Below are positions 48,801 through 56,753 of a stretch of DNA of 64,000 bases, one piece after another. How positions within the stretch are numbered: position 1 is the stretch's first letter; every line of letters starts with the position of its first letter. This DNA is from Belnapia rosea. GTDB taxonomy: Bacteria > Pseudomonadota > Alphaproteobacteria > Acetobacterales > Acetobacteraceae. Location: NCBI RefSeq assembly GCF_900101615.1, contig NZ_FMZX01000020.1, positions 1 to 64,000 on the forward strand, given 5' to 3'. The notes beneath the pieces are model-generated. The model worked only from the letters and a program-made list of their open reading frames with translations, was not told the origin of the DNA and searched no databases. Both the position numbers and the translations under genes were made by a program.

Positions 48801-50439
48801 GCGCAAACGCCTTTTCGCCCTGCCACGCTCCTCCTGGGCGGATTACGACACGGCGAAGATCTCGGCTGGCGGCGGGGTCTTTGCACGCAACCTCAAGACC
48901 ATCCCGCTCTCGCCGCAGGTCCGCGCCCTGCTCGGCCTCGAGGCGGAGCGGATCGAGCCTGCGGCGCTGATGCAGGCGATCCTGCGCGCCCGGGTGGACC
49001 TGCTCTATTTCGGCGGCATCGGCACCTATGTGAAGGCCGGCACGGAGAGCCAGGCCGAGGCCGGCGACCGCGCCAATGACGCGCTGCGCGTCAACGGAGA
49101 CGAGGTGCGCGCCCGCGTCGTTGGGGAGGGCGCCAATCTTGCCGTAACGCAGGCTGGCCGCGTCGAGATCGCGCGCGCGGGTGGACGCATTAACACCGAT
49201 GCGCTGGATAATTCGGCCGGCGTCTCCACCAGCGACCATGAGGTGAACATCAAGATCCTCCTGGCCGATGCCGAAGCCTCCGGTGCGCTGACCCGCACCC
49301 AGCGCGACGCGCTGCTCGCTGAGATGACGGATGAGGTCGCGGAGCTGGTGCTGCGCGACAATGCGCAGCAGGCGCTGGCCGTCTCGCTCGAGGAAAGGGC
49401 GGGGGCCGAGGCGCTGCCGGCCCAGGCGGCGCTGATGCTGCGGCTGGAAGCGGCCGGCGTGCTCGACCGTGCCGTTGCCGGCCTGCCTGACGCCGCCACC
49501 ATGACCAGCCGCATCGCCAGCGGTGAGGCGCTGACCCGCCCGGCTATCGCCGCCCTGCTGCCACTCGCCAAGCTCTGGCTGACCGAGGCCATCGAGGCCG
49601 GCGACCTGCCGGATGACCCGGTCTTCGCCCCGCTGCTGCTCGCCTATTTCCCGCACCCATTGCAGGAACGCTTTCCGCAGATGATCGCCCGCCACCGGCT
49701 GCGGCGTGAATTGGTGGCGACCGCCATCGCCAATGAGGTGGCCAACCGCCTCGGCTGCGCCGCGCTCGGCCGGCTGGCGGCGGCCGCCGATCCGGTGACG
49801 GTCACTCGCGCCGCCTGGTTGGCCGGAGAGATCTTCGCCCTGCCCGCGGCGGCGAATGCGGCGGATGCCTCCGCCGCCCCGGCCGGGGCGCGGCTCGACC
49901 TTCTGATGGCGCTGCGGCGGCTGCAGGAGGAGGCGGCGCTCGGCCTGCTCGATGCGCCGCGGCCGTTGGAGCTCGCTTTGGCCGCGTTGCAGCCGGGCGT
50001 CGCGGCGCTGGTGGCCGGGGCGGAGCCGGGGCCGGAGGCCGCCGCCTGGCGCGAGGCCGGGCTGCCGGTGGAGGCGGTGGCGCTGGCCGCGGCGGCCGGG
50101 CGCCTGGCCGCCGCGCCGGTGATCCTGCAACTCTCCGGCGCCACTGGCTCGGCGCCTGAGGCCGCCGCCGCCGCCTGGTCCGCAGTCGGTGCCGAGTATG
50201 GGATCGAGGCGCTGCATGCGGCGGCGCAGTCGGCCCCGGCGCCCGGCCCCTTCGGCCCGCGGGCACGGGCGGCGCTGCTGGCCGATCTCGGTACCATCCA
50301 GGCGCGGCTCGCCGCCGCCCGGCTGGCCGGCAAGGCTCCCTCGGCCGAGGCGGAGATCGCGCTGGCGCGGGAGGCGGCAATGGCCGGCGATCTGGCGGCA
50401 ATCGGCGTCGCGGTGCGGGCGCTGGCGGCGGTGGCGTAA
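45811..50439 (+). CDS. gdh2: NAD-specific glutamate dehydrogenase, large (180 kDa) type
   Basis: The 1542-residue protein belongs to the very large NAD-GDH family, which deaminates glutamate to 2-oxoglutarate in the cytoplasm. It is slightly shorter than the usual ~1600. The regulatory N-terminal half includes [16 protein letters not shown]. The catalytic part (about 760-1200) includes [20 protein letters not shown], the Lys-containing [23 protein letters not shown] and the nucleotide-binding [12 protein letters not shown]. ATG 45811 follows GGGGGATGGACGAAGG. The AT-rich ParA island begins one base after its stop. Confidence 0.96.
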   Translation: [1542 protein letters not shown]

Positions 50440-50508
50440 AATTCCTTCTTGGTTCTAAGATAAGAAAATTCTCATTCACAGTTGCGAATCTAAGGCTTGC
50501 CGCGTTAG

Positions 50509-50524
50509 CCTTTTCGGGAAAAGG
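50509..50524. promoter_or_regulatory. Hairpin/dyad in the ParA leader
   Basis: CCTTTT and AAAAGG pair around CGGG, 12 bases before the ATG at 50536. It could be an operator, since ParA proteins often autoregulate, or an RNA hairpin over the ribosome site (the GGTAAGG stretch follows). No further support. Confidence 0.3.
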
Positions 50525-50535
50525 TAAGGTGTCTC

Positions 50536-51566
50536 ATGGCTAAATTCTTGAGCGTTTTAACAACAAAGGCGGCGTAGGAAAGACTAATATCACATGGAAT
50601 CTGGCCGATCAGCTTGCAGAAAACGGAAAAAAAGTTCTAATTATAGACTTTGATCCACAATGCAATTTGTCGATCGCGATGTTGGGGGCAGAGCCTTTTA
50701 AGGCGCTTGTTGCATCCGCTTCAATTCCAAAAACTATAAGGTCTTTTCTCCAAGGATATCTGCAAAATACAGGTCCGGGGCCAATTGACGTTTACAAGGG
50801 GCCAAGCACAAATCCAAATGTCCATCTCGTTGCTGGAGATTTTTGGCTGAATGTGTATTCAGACGCACTAAGCGTCGGCAACGATTTGCTGACTGGCAAT
50901 GGAATTGCTAAATTTGTGGCACTGCGCACGCTTGAGAGAAAATTATCAGAAGAGGGTTGTGATTATGATTATGTATTAATTGATCTTCCGCCCTCGTTTG
51001 GTGGCCTTGTAAGGTCGGCTCTTTATTCGTCAGATTATTTAGTAATTCCTTGTACCTCTGATACGTTTAGTGAATATTGTATTGGCCTCATAGCACAAAT
51101 GTTGCCGCAATTCGTTGCGGATTGGCAAAACGGTTTGGTGCGATTTAAAGCAAATAACTACGGTTCTGTTGAGTATGATCAATTCGGCAGACCCGTTTTC
51201 GCTGGGTGGGTATTTAATGGATTTGATACCCGTGACGGTAAGCTTTTGCGCGCTGATGATGCTCATTTTCAAAATATCACCAAGGCAATAGATCGGCTTA
51301 CGCAAGCTCTCGTATCATCGATAACTGTTTACGATCCGGTTGTTCATAAAGCTGGAAGTAGTTTGCTGGGTAAAATTGAAGATATGAATGTTCTCATCCA
51401 AAATAGCCTTTGGCAAAACATACCTGCCGCGAAACTTGATAAGCATCAGCAGGTTAAGGATTTAACAGGCGGAAAAAGTTCTTGGTCTGATGCGCAAAAG
51501 AGACTAATCGTTTCGATACGAAATCAAATTGATGACATAGCCAAAGCTGTAATCTCTAAGCTGTAG
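50536..51566 (+). pseudogene. ParA/MinD-type ATPase with frameshift at codon ~8
   Basis: From ATG 50536 the frame reads MAKFLSV and then stops at 50575. In the -1 frame, FNNKGGVGKTNITWNLADQL begins at 50556 and stays open to 51566. This gives the deviant Walker A (KGGVGKT, 50565-50585), VLIIDFDPQCNLSIAML and Walker B (YDYVLIDLPPS), then about 200 less conserved residues. One missing T in the four-T run at 50555-50558 restores MAKFLSVFNNKGGVGKT, about 343 residues. As read, the only good start in the long frame (ATG 50680 or nearby) lacks the P-loop. No ParB or centromere repeats are present. It may be a degraded gene, a sequencing slip or, less likely, a recoded gene. Confidence 0.85.
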
Positions 51567-51569
51567 ATC

Positions 51570-52826
51570 ATGACCCGCCAGGCCTGGGCCTGGGCCCTTT
51601 ATGACTGGGCGAACAGCGCCTTCCCCACCGTCGTCTCCACCTTCGTCATCGCCGCCTATTTCACCAAGGGCATCGCGCCGGACCCGGCGACAGGCCAGGC
51701 GCAATGGGGCTGGATGCAGACGGTGGCGGGCATCGTCATCGCCCTGCTCTCGCCCGCCCTTGGCGCCGTCGCCGATGCTGGTGGCCGGCGGCGGCTGATG
51801 CTCGGCCTCTGCACCGCGGTGATGGTGGTGGCGACCGCTGGGATCTGGTTCGCGCGGCCGCAGCCGGAAGATGCGCTCTGGGCGCTCGCCTGCGTCGGCC
51901 TTGCCACCATCGCCTTCGAATTGGGCACGGTCTTCTACAACTCGCTGCTGCCGGAGGTGGCGGCACCCGCGCAGATCGGCCGCGTCTCCGGCCTCGCCTG
52001 GGGGCTCGGCTATGCCGGGGGCCTTGTCTGCCTGGTGCTGGCGCTGGTGGTGCTGGTGCAGCCAAAGCCGCCACTCTTCGGGCTGGACGCCGCGAGCGCC
52101 GAGCCCGTGCGGGCGACGGCGCTGCTGACCGCCGCCTGGGTCGCCGCCTTCGCCTGGCCGGTGCTCGCCTTGCTGCCGGGCGCGCAGGGACCGAGGCCCG
52201 GCTGGTGGGCGGCGGCGCAGGGAGGGATGGCGGAGATCATCCGCCTGTTGCGCGGCCTGCCACGCAACCCGGTGATGGCGCGCTTCCTGGTCGCGCGCCT
52301 GTTCTACACCGACGGGCTGAACACCCTCTTCGCCTTCGGCGCGATCTATGCCGCCGGCGTCTTCGGCATGGGCTTCGAGGAGATCCTGGTCTTCGGTATC
52401 GCGCTGAACCTGACGGCCGGACTCGGCGCCGCCGGCTTCGGCCTCGTCGAGGACCGGGTGGGGTCGAAGCGCATGGTGATGGTGGCGCTCGGCGCGCTGG
52501 TGCTGCTCAGCGCCGGGCTGCTGGTGGTGGAAGGCAAGCCCGCCTTCTGGGCCCTGGCCCTGGCGCTCGGCGTCTTCATCGGCCCGGCCCAGGCGGCGAG
52601 CCGTACGCTGATGGCGCGCCTCGCCCCGCCGGCCGAGGTGGCGGCACATTTCGGTCTTTTCGCCCTCAGCGGCCGGGTCACTGGCTTCCTTGGCCCGGCG
52701 GCGCTGGCGGCCATCACCACGGCGACGGGCAGCCAGCGGGCGGGGATGGCGACAGTGGTGATCTTCCTCGCCCTGGGCGCCGCCATCCTCGCAGGCGTCA
52801 GGCCTTACGCGGCGATGGAGAGATAG
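51570..52826 (+). CDS. MFS transporter, UMF1/Atg22-type
   Basis: The 418-residue protein has 12 hydrophobic helices. The N-terminal signature ALYDWANSAFPTVVSTFVIA is diagnostic of the bacterial UMF1 (Atg22-like) subgroup, inferred metabolite or amino-acid exporters of the inner membrane. Between helices 2 and 3 lies ADAGGRRRLML. ATG 51570 comes four bases after the ParA stop without a ribosome site, so its native leader seems displaced by the AT-rich island. The 3' end overlaps the convergent CBS gene by 22 bases. Confidence 0.93.
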   Translation: MTRQAWAWALYDWANSAFPTVVSTFVIAAYFTKGIAPDPATGQAQWGWMQTVAGIVIALLSPALGAVADAGGRRRLMLGLCTAVMVVATAGIWFARPQPEDALWALACVGLATIAFELGTVFYNSLLPEVAAPAQIGRVSGLAWGLGYAGGLVCLVLALVVLVQPKPPLFGLDAASAEPVRATALLTAAWVAAFAWPVLALLPGAQGPRPGWWAAAQGGMAEIIRLLRGLPRNPVMARFLVARLFYTDGLNTLFAFGAIYAAGVFGMGFEEILVFGIALNLTAGLGAAGFGLVEDRVGSKRMVMVALGALVLLSAGLLVVEGKPAFWALALALGVFIGPAQAASRTLMARLAPPAEVAAHFGLFALSGRVTGFLGPAALAAITTATGSQRAGMATVVIFLALGAAILAGVRPYAAMER

Positions 52827-53503
52827 GCCGGCATCGGCTGGGTATCATCCACCACGCCGATGACGCCGGGAACATTCTCCGCCAGTACGCGCAGTGCCCG
52901 CCGGACCGCCTCGCTGCGGACGAAGCCGTGGAAGGTGACGGTGCCGTGGTCCACCTCGACCATGGTGGTGAAGGTATCCGCCCAGGGCTGCTTCCGCATC
53001 GCCGCCAGCACCGCCGTACGGATGCGGGAGTCGGACAGGCCCTGCGCCTCGGGCGGCGGCGCGACCAGGGCGCGCAGCAGGTCTGCCCGGCTGACGAGGC
53101 CGCGCAGCCGGCCCCCTTCCACCACCAGCACGCGGCGGATGCCCATCTCCTCCAATAGATGCGCGACATGGGTCGCGGTGGTATCCGGGGTGACGGTGAC
53201 GAGCTGCTCGGTCATCACATCGGCCGCGGTCACGCCATGGGTGCGCGCATAGCGCTCCGCCTCGGTCGCGGGGTTGCCCAGCAGGCGGCGCAACCAGCCG
53301 GCCGGCCGGTCCTCGGCACCGGCGAGGCGTCGGATCAGGTCGGCCTCGGTCACGATGCCGCGCAGGCGGCCATCATGGTCGAGCACCGGCACGGCGGAGA
53401 TGCCGCGCTCGGCAAGCAGCCGGGCAATGGCGGTGACCGGCGTTTCCGGCGGCACGGTCACGACATCCGGGGTCATCAGGTCGCGGGCGGTGAGGCTGGT
53501 CAT
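52805..53503 (-). CDS. CBS-pair protein with C-terminal BON domain
   Basis: ATG 53503 gives 232 residues. Two CBS motifs lie at about 5-60 (TARDLMTPDVVTVPPETPV; GIVTEADLIRRL) and 92-150 (TAADVMTEQLVTVTPD; GLVSRADLLRAL). A BON domain covers about 160-228 (RIRTAVLAAMRKQPWAD; VHFHGFVRSEAVRRAL-like). CBS pairs bind adenine nucleotides and act as energy or redox sensors. BON domains bind membranes or other partners. No signal peptide is present, so it is cytoplasmic. It is divergent from the TAXI gene. Confidence 0.92.
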   Translation of the reverse strand: MTSLTARDLMTPDVVTVPPETPVTAIARLLAERGISAVPVLDHDGRLRGIVTEADLIRRLAGAEDRPAGWLRRLLGNPATEAERYARTHGVTAADVMTEQLVTVTPDTTATHVAHLLEEMGIRRVLVVEGGRLRGLVSRADLLRALVAPPPEAQGLSDSRIRTAVLAAMRKQPWADTFTTMVEVDHGTVTFHGFVRSEAVRRALRVLAENVPGVIGVVDDTQPMPAYLSIAA

Positions 53504-53646
53504 GGCAGGTTTCTCCTTCGCCGATGACCGGAAGATGCGCCGCCCCGGGCCGGCGCACCTTGATCCGGCGCAAGCCGGCCCTTCCGCGATCGGAGCGGAA
53601 TAGTTATGTCTGGCGCGACGTGACCCAACCGGGAGGACCAAGAAGA

Positions 53647-54621
53647 ATGATCCGCTTCACACGCCGCACCCTGCTTGCCGCCGGCAGTGCCGCACTGGCC
53701 GCACCCAGCATCGGCCGCGCCCAGGACCTGCAGCTGGCCATTGCCACCGGCACCACGGGCGGCGTCTATTACCCGCTCGGTGGCGGCCTCGCGAACATCC
53801 TCTCGCGCACCATCCCGGGGATGAGCGCGACGGTCGAGGTGACCGGCGGCTCGGTCGCCAACAACCAGCTGCTCGGCGCCGGGCGGGTTGGGCTGATCTT
53901 CTCCCAGGTCGATGCCTGCGTGGATGCGGTGAACGGGCAGGACCGTTTCCGGGGGCGGCCGGTGAAGGTCCGCGCCATCGCCGTGCTCTACACCAACCGC
54001 ATGCAGGTGGTGACGACGGCCTCGAGCGGCATCCAGAGCATCGCCGACATGAAGGGCAAGCGCGTCTCGAGCGGCGCGCCCGGCTCGGCGACCGAGGTGA
54101 TGGCCTTCCGGCTGATCGAGGCCGCCGGCCTCGACCGTGACAAGGACTTCCGCGCCCGCGAGCGCCTGTCGCCGGCCGAGAGCACCAACGCCGTCAAGGA
54201 CGGCAAGCTCGACGCCTATTTCTTTGTCTCCGGCGTGCCGACCAGCGCGGTGACCGACCTTGCCGCCTCGCCCGGCATCACCATCCGCCTGGTCGACCAT
54301 GCCGATTTGGTGCCGAAGATCACGGCGAAGCACGGGCCGGTCTATTTCCCCGAGGTGATCCCGGCCGGCACCTATCCCGGCCAGACCACGGACAACCAGC
54401 AGATGTCGGTGGCCAACATCCTCGGCGTGCTGGACACCATGCCGGACGAGCAGGTGACGAAAATCCTCGAGAGCACCTGGAACAACCGTGCCGAGCTGGC
54501 CCAGGTGCATGCCGAGGGGCGCGGCTTCACGATGGAGCGGCAGAAGACCGCAGCGGCCGGCGTGCCCTGGCACCCGGCGGCCGAGGCCTTCTGGAAGAAG
54601 CAGGGCGCAACCCTGGCCTGA
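53647..54621 (+). CDS. TAXI-family TRAP solute receptor
   Basis: ATG 53647 behind GGGAGGACC gives 324 residues. The N-terminus RFTRRTLLAAGSAALAAPS is a Sec/TAT-like signal cleaved after GRAQ. The TAXI pattern IATGTTGGVYYPLGGGLANI and EVTGGSVANNQLL is clear, as is RVSSGAPGSATEV. Family members deliver dicarboxylates or amino acids such as glutamate to TRAP membrane subunits. None is adjacent, so the transporter partner is elsewhere. Confidence 0.93.
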   Translation: MIRFTRRTLLAAGSAALAAPSIGRAQDLQLAIATGTTGGVYYPLGGGLANILSRTIPGMSATVEVTGGSVANNQLLGAGRVGLIFSQVDACVDAVNGQDRFRGRPVKVRAIAVLYTNRMQVVTTASSGIQSIADMKGKRVSSGAPGSATEVMAFRLIEAAGLDRDKDFRARERLSPAESTNAVKDGKLDAYFFVSGVPTSAVTDLAASPGITIRLVDHADLVPKITAKHGPVYFPEVIPAGTYPGQTTDNQQMSVANILGVLDTMPDEQVTKILESTWNNRAELAQVHAEGRGFTMERQKTAAAGVPWHPAAEAFWKKQGATLA

Positions 54622-54660
54622 TGGGGAGGGCGGGGGTCCCTGGGCCGCCGCCCTTTCGCC

Positions 54661-55284
54661 TCACCCCCGCTGCATGGCCGCAGCCGTCGCCCGGTCGCGT
54701 GGATCGGCGCTGGCGGCGAGGCCGGCTGTGGCGCCCGCCCGGTCGGGGGCAGTGCGGTTCTGGCTCAACTTGCGCTTGCCGGTCAGCTGCTCGATCCGCA
54801 GCACCAGGCCGACGATGCCCTTCAATTGCCCGGCGACGAATCCCTCCGGCGCATCCGCAACCGACCAGGGGCGGGGCTGGGCCGCCTCCTTCTCCGCTGT
54901 TAGGTGGCTGACGATCGCGTGCAGCCGCGCCGCATCCTCGATGATCTCGACCGGCCCCTCGGCATGCACCGCCTCGTAGTTCCAGGTCGGCAACACCCGG
55001 TGGTGCTCTGCCTTCGACGGATACCAGTTGGGCGAGACATAGGCCTCTGCCCCCTGGAACACCGCAATGGCCCGGCCGACCTCTCGCAGCGCCGTCCAAT
55101 GCGGGTTGGCGCGGGCAAGATGGCCGATCAGCACGCCCTGCCCTGCATCGAGCGTCAGCGGCAGGTGGGTGATGTCAGGCAGACCTCCCGCGCCGTTCGA
55201 GACAAGCAGGGCAAGGCGCGCCTCACGGATCAGCGCATGCAGGATCTCCGGGCGGTCCTCCCGGAAGGCGGTGGGCGTGTACAT
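54661..55284 (-). CDS. PaiB-like FMN-binding negative regulator
   Basis: The 207-residue product starts MYTPTAFREDRPEILHALI, the signature of the PaiB/FMN_bind_2 family. Its central region shows PLTLDAGQGVLIGHLARANP and the family motif YVSPNWYPSKAEH, then VPTWNYEAVHAEG-like residues. B. subtilis PaiB represses degradative enzyme and sporulation genes with FMN bound. No PaiA acetyltransferase lies beside it. The C-terminal 40 residues are Ala/Arg-rich and probably disordered. Confidence 0.9.
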   Translation of the reverse strand: MYTPTAFREDRPEILHALIREARLALLVSNGAGGLPDITHLPLTLDAGQGVLIGHLARANPHWTALREVGRAIAVFQGAEAYVSPNWYPSKAEHHRVLPTWNYEAVHAEGPVEIIEDAARLHAIVSHLTAEKEAAQPRPWSVADAPEGFVAGQLKGIVGLVLRIEQLTGKRKLSQNRTAPDRAGATAGLAASADPRDRATAAAMQRG

Positions 55285-55344
55285 GGGCCGAGCATGCCGC
55301 CGGAAGGCACGGCTCGTCCAATACGGTGAAGCTGCGGCAGTTTT

Positions 55345-55536
55345 CTAAGGACGCTTGTCGCTTTCAGTTTCAGCGGCCGCGCTCTCGGTCCTGGCGCGGT
55401 CGTCATTGGGGCGGCCCTGGGGGGAACCTCCGGCCTCCTCGATCTCCTCCGGCTTCGCCGCGCCGCGGGATTTCTCCTCCTCGGTCCAGGGCTGCTCGCC
55501 GGTGCCTTTTTGTGGCGCTGGTGTCTGGTTCGGCAT
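55345..55536 (-). CDS. Small acidic disordered protein, hypothetical
   Basis: A near-perfect ribosome site (GGAGGAGGTG) lies at the right distance before ATG 55536, which is the best reason to accept this 63-residue gene. The product is almost entirely Pro, Glu, Gln, Ala and Lys (for example GEQPWTEEEKSRGAAKPEE), without hydrophobic core or Cys, so it should be unstructured. The paiB-like gene lies 60 bases downstream on the same strand. Function unknown. Confidence 0.65.
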   Translation of the reverse strand: MPNQTPAPQKGTGEQPWTEEEKSRGAAKPEEIEEAGGSPQGRPNDDRARTESAAAETESDKRP

Positions 55537-55616
55537 GTTGCACCTCCTCCGTATCGAGCATCCAGCGCGCCCCGGACGCCACGGTTCCGTCTTTGCTGCG
55601 TTGGGGCGGCTGCTCG

Positions 55617-56702
55617 ATGGAACAGGTGCCCATGTTCAATGACATCCTGGTGGGCGGGCGGGACATGCCGATCTGGCTGTCCCTCCTGATAGCCTTCGTC
55701 CTTGCCCCCGTCCTGGCGCTGCTCGCGCTGCGGCTGCTGCATACCCTGCTCGATCGCATCCTGGCCAATGGCCAGGCCCGGGTGCTGCGGCGGGTGATCG
55801 CGGATGGCCGCATCGCGGTACAGATCTCGGTGGCGCTGATAGCCGTTGAGGTGGCGCTGCCGACGGTGGACTTGCCGACCGCCGCCGAGCAGGCGGCCAG
55901 CCGGGCCGCCGCGCTTGGCCTTGTGGCGGCGATCGGCTGGGCCATGACACGCAAGGTGGCCGCCATCTTCGACGCCTATATGGAGGGCGATCTCGGCGAG
56001 GATGCGGACTGGCTGCAGCGCCGCCGCCGCACCCAGCTCATCGTCTTCCGCCGTCTTGCGGTCTCGGCCGGGGTGCTGCTGACGGCGGGGGTGGTGCTGA
56101 CGGCCATCCCGGCGGTGCGGGCGGTGGGGCTCAGCCTATTTGCCTCCGCCGGTGTCGCCGGCATCGTCGCCGGCCTCGCGGCGCGGCCGGCAGTCTCCAA
56201 CCTCATCGCCGGCATCCAGATCGCGCTGACCCAGCCGATCCGCCTCGGTGATGCGGTGGTGGTTGAGGGGGAATGGGGCCATGTGGCGGAGATCACGTCC
56301 ACCTATGTGACCATAGCCACCTGGGATCAGCGCTCGCTCGTCGTGCCGATCGCCTATTTCACTGAACGCCCGATCCGCAACTGGACAAAGACCAGCGCCC
56401 AGCTTCTCGACACCGCCTTCGTCTATGTGGATTACACGGTGCCTGTAGACGCCTTGCGGGCGGAGGCACGGCGCATCCTGGAGGCCAGCCCGCTCTGGGA
56501 CAAACGCGTCTTCGCGGTACAGGTCACCGACCTGACGGAGCGCAGCGTCGAGATCCGCGTGCTGATGAGCGCCGCCAATTCCGGAGCGATGTTCGACCTG
56601 CGGTGCCTGATGCGCGAACAGCTCATCGCCTTCCTCGCTGAGCACTATCCGAAAGCGTTGCCGCAGGCACGGCTTTCGGTCACGGAGGTGCGGGCGGCTT
56701 GA
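55617..56702 (+). CDS. MscS-family small mechanosensitive channel
   Basis: The 361-residue product (ATG 55632 is an alternative start) has four to five transmembrane segments. The last two lead into the pore helix region VGLSLFASAGVAGIVAGLAAR, the MscS TM3 pattern. The beta domain GDAVVVEGEWGHVAEITSTYVTI and the cytoplasmic alpha/beta domain follow. It releases solutes on osmotic downshift. It stands alone between the small disordered gene (divergent) and a Bug receptor. Confidence 0.94.
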   Translation: MEQVPMFNDILVGGRDMPIWLSLLIAFVLAPVLALLALRLLHTLLDRILANGQARVLRRVIADGRIAVQISVALIAVEVALPTVDLPTAAEQAASRAAALGLVAAIGWAMTRKVAAIFDAYMEGDLGEDADWLQRRRRTQLIVFRRLAVSAGVLLTAGVVLTAIPAVRAVGLSLFASAGVAGIVAGLAARPAVSNLIAGIQIALTQPIRLGDAVVVEGEWGHVAEITSTYVTIATWDQRSLVVPIAYFTERPIRNWTKTSAQLLDTAFVYVDYTVPVDALRAEARRILEASPLWDKRVFAVQVTDLTERSVEIRVLMSAANSGAMFDLRCLMREQLIAFLAEHYPKALPQARLSVTEVRAA

Positions 56703-56753
56703 CCGAGTGCGGCATGGTCGCCAGCCTTTCCGCCAAGAACGGGAGGGGGTGAC

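Larger units (their letters stand above)
50440..51569. other. AT-rich island inserted between gdh and MFS genes
   Basis: Base composition changes abruptly at the gdh stop and back at the MFS start. As a counted example, the 60 bases 50941-51000 contain only 21 G or C, while flanking genes are overwhelmingly GC. The island holds one ParA-type gene and about 100 bases of leader. No transposase, integrase or obvious terminal repeat was seen. Composition and exact placement suggest horizontal acquisition. Confidence 0.75.

Noticed and set aside
45721-50217. A 1498-codon minus-strand frame opposite glutamate dehydrogenase
   Set aside because: Antisense shadow of a long GC-rich gene. No protein motif is recognisable.
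50555-50561. Classic -1 programmed frameshift heptamer in the ParA start
   Set aside because: The run reads TTTAACA, which does not fit X-XXY-YYZ (the second triplet is AAC, not uniform), so deletion or read error is preferred.
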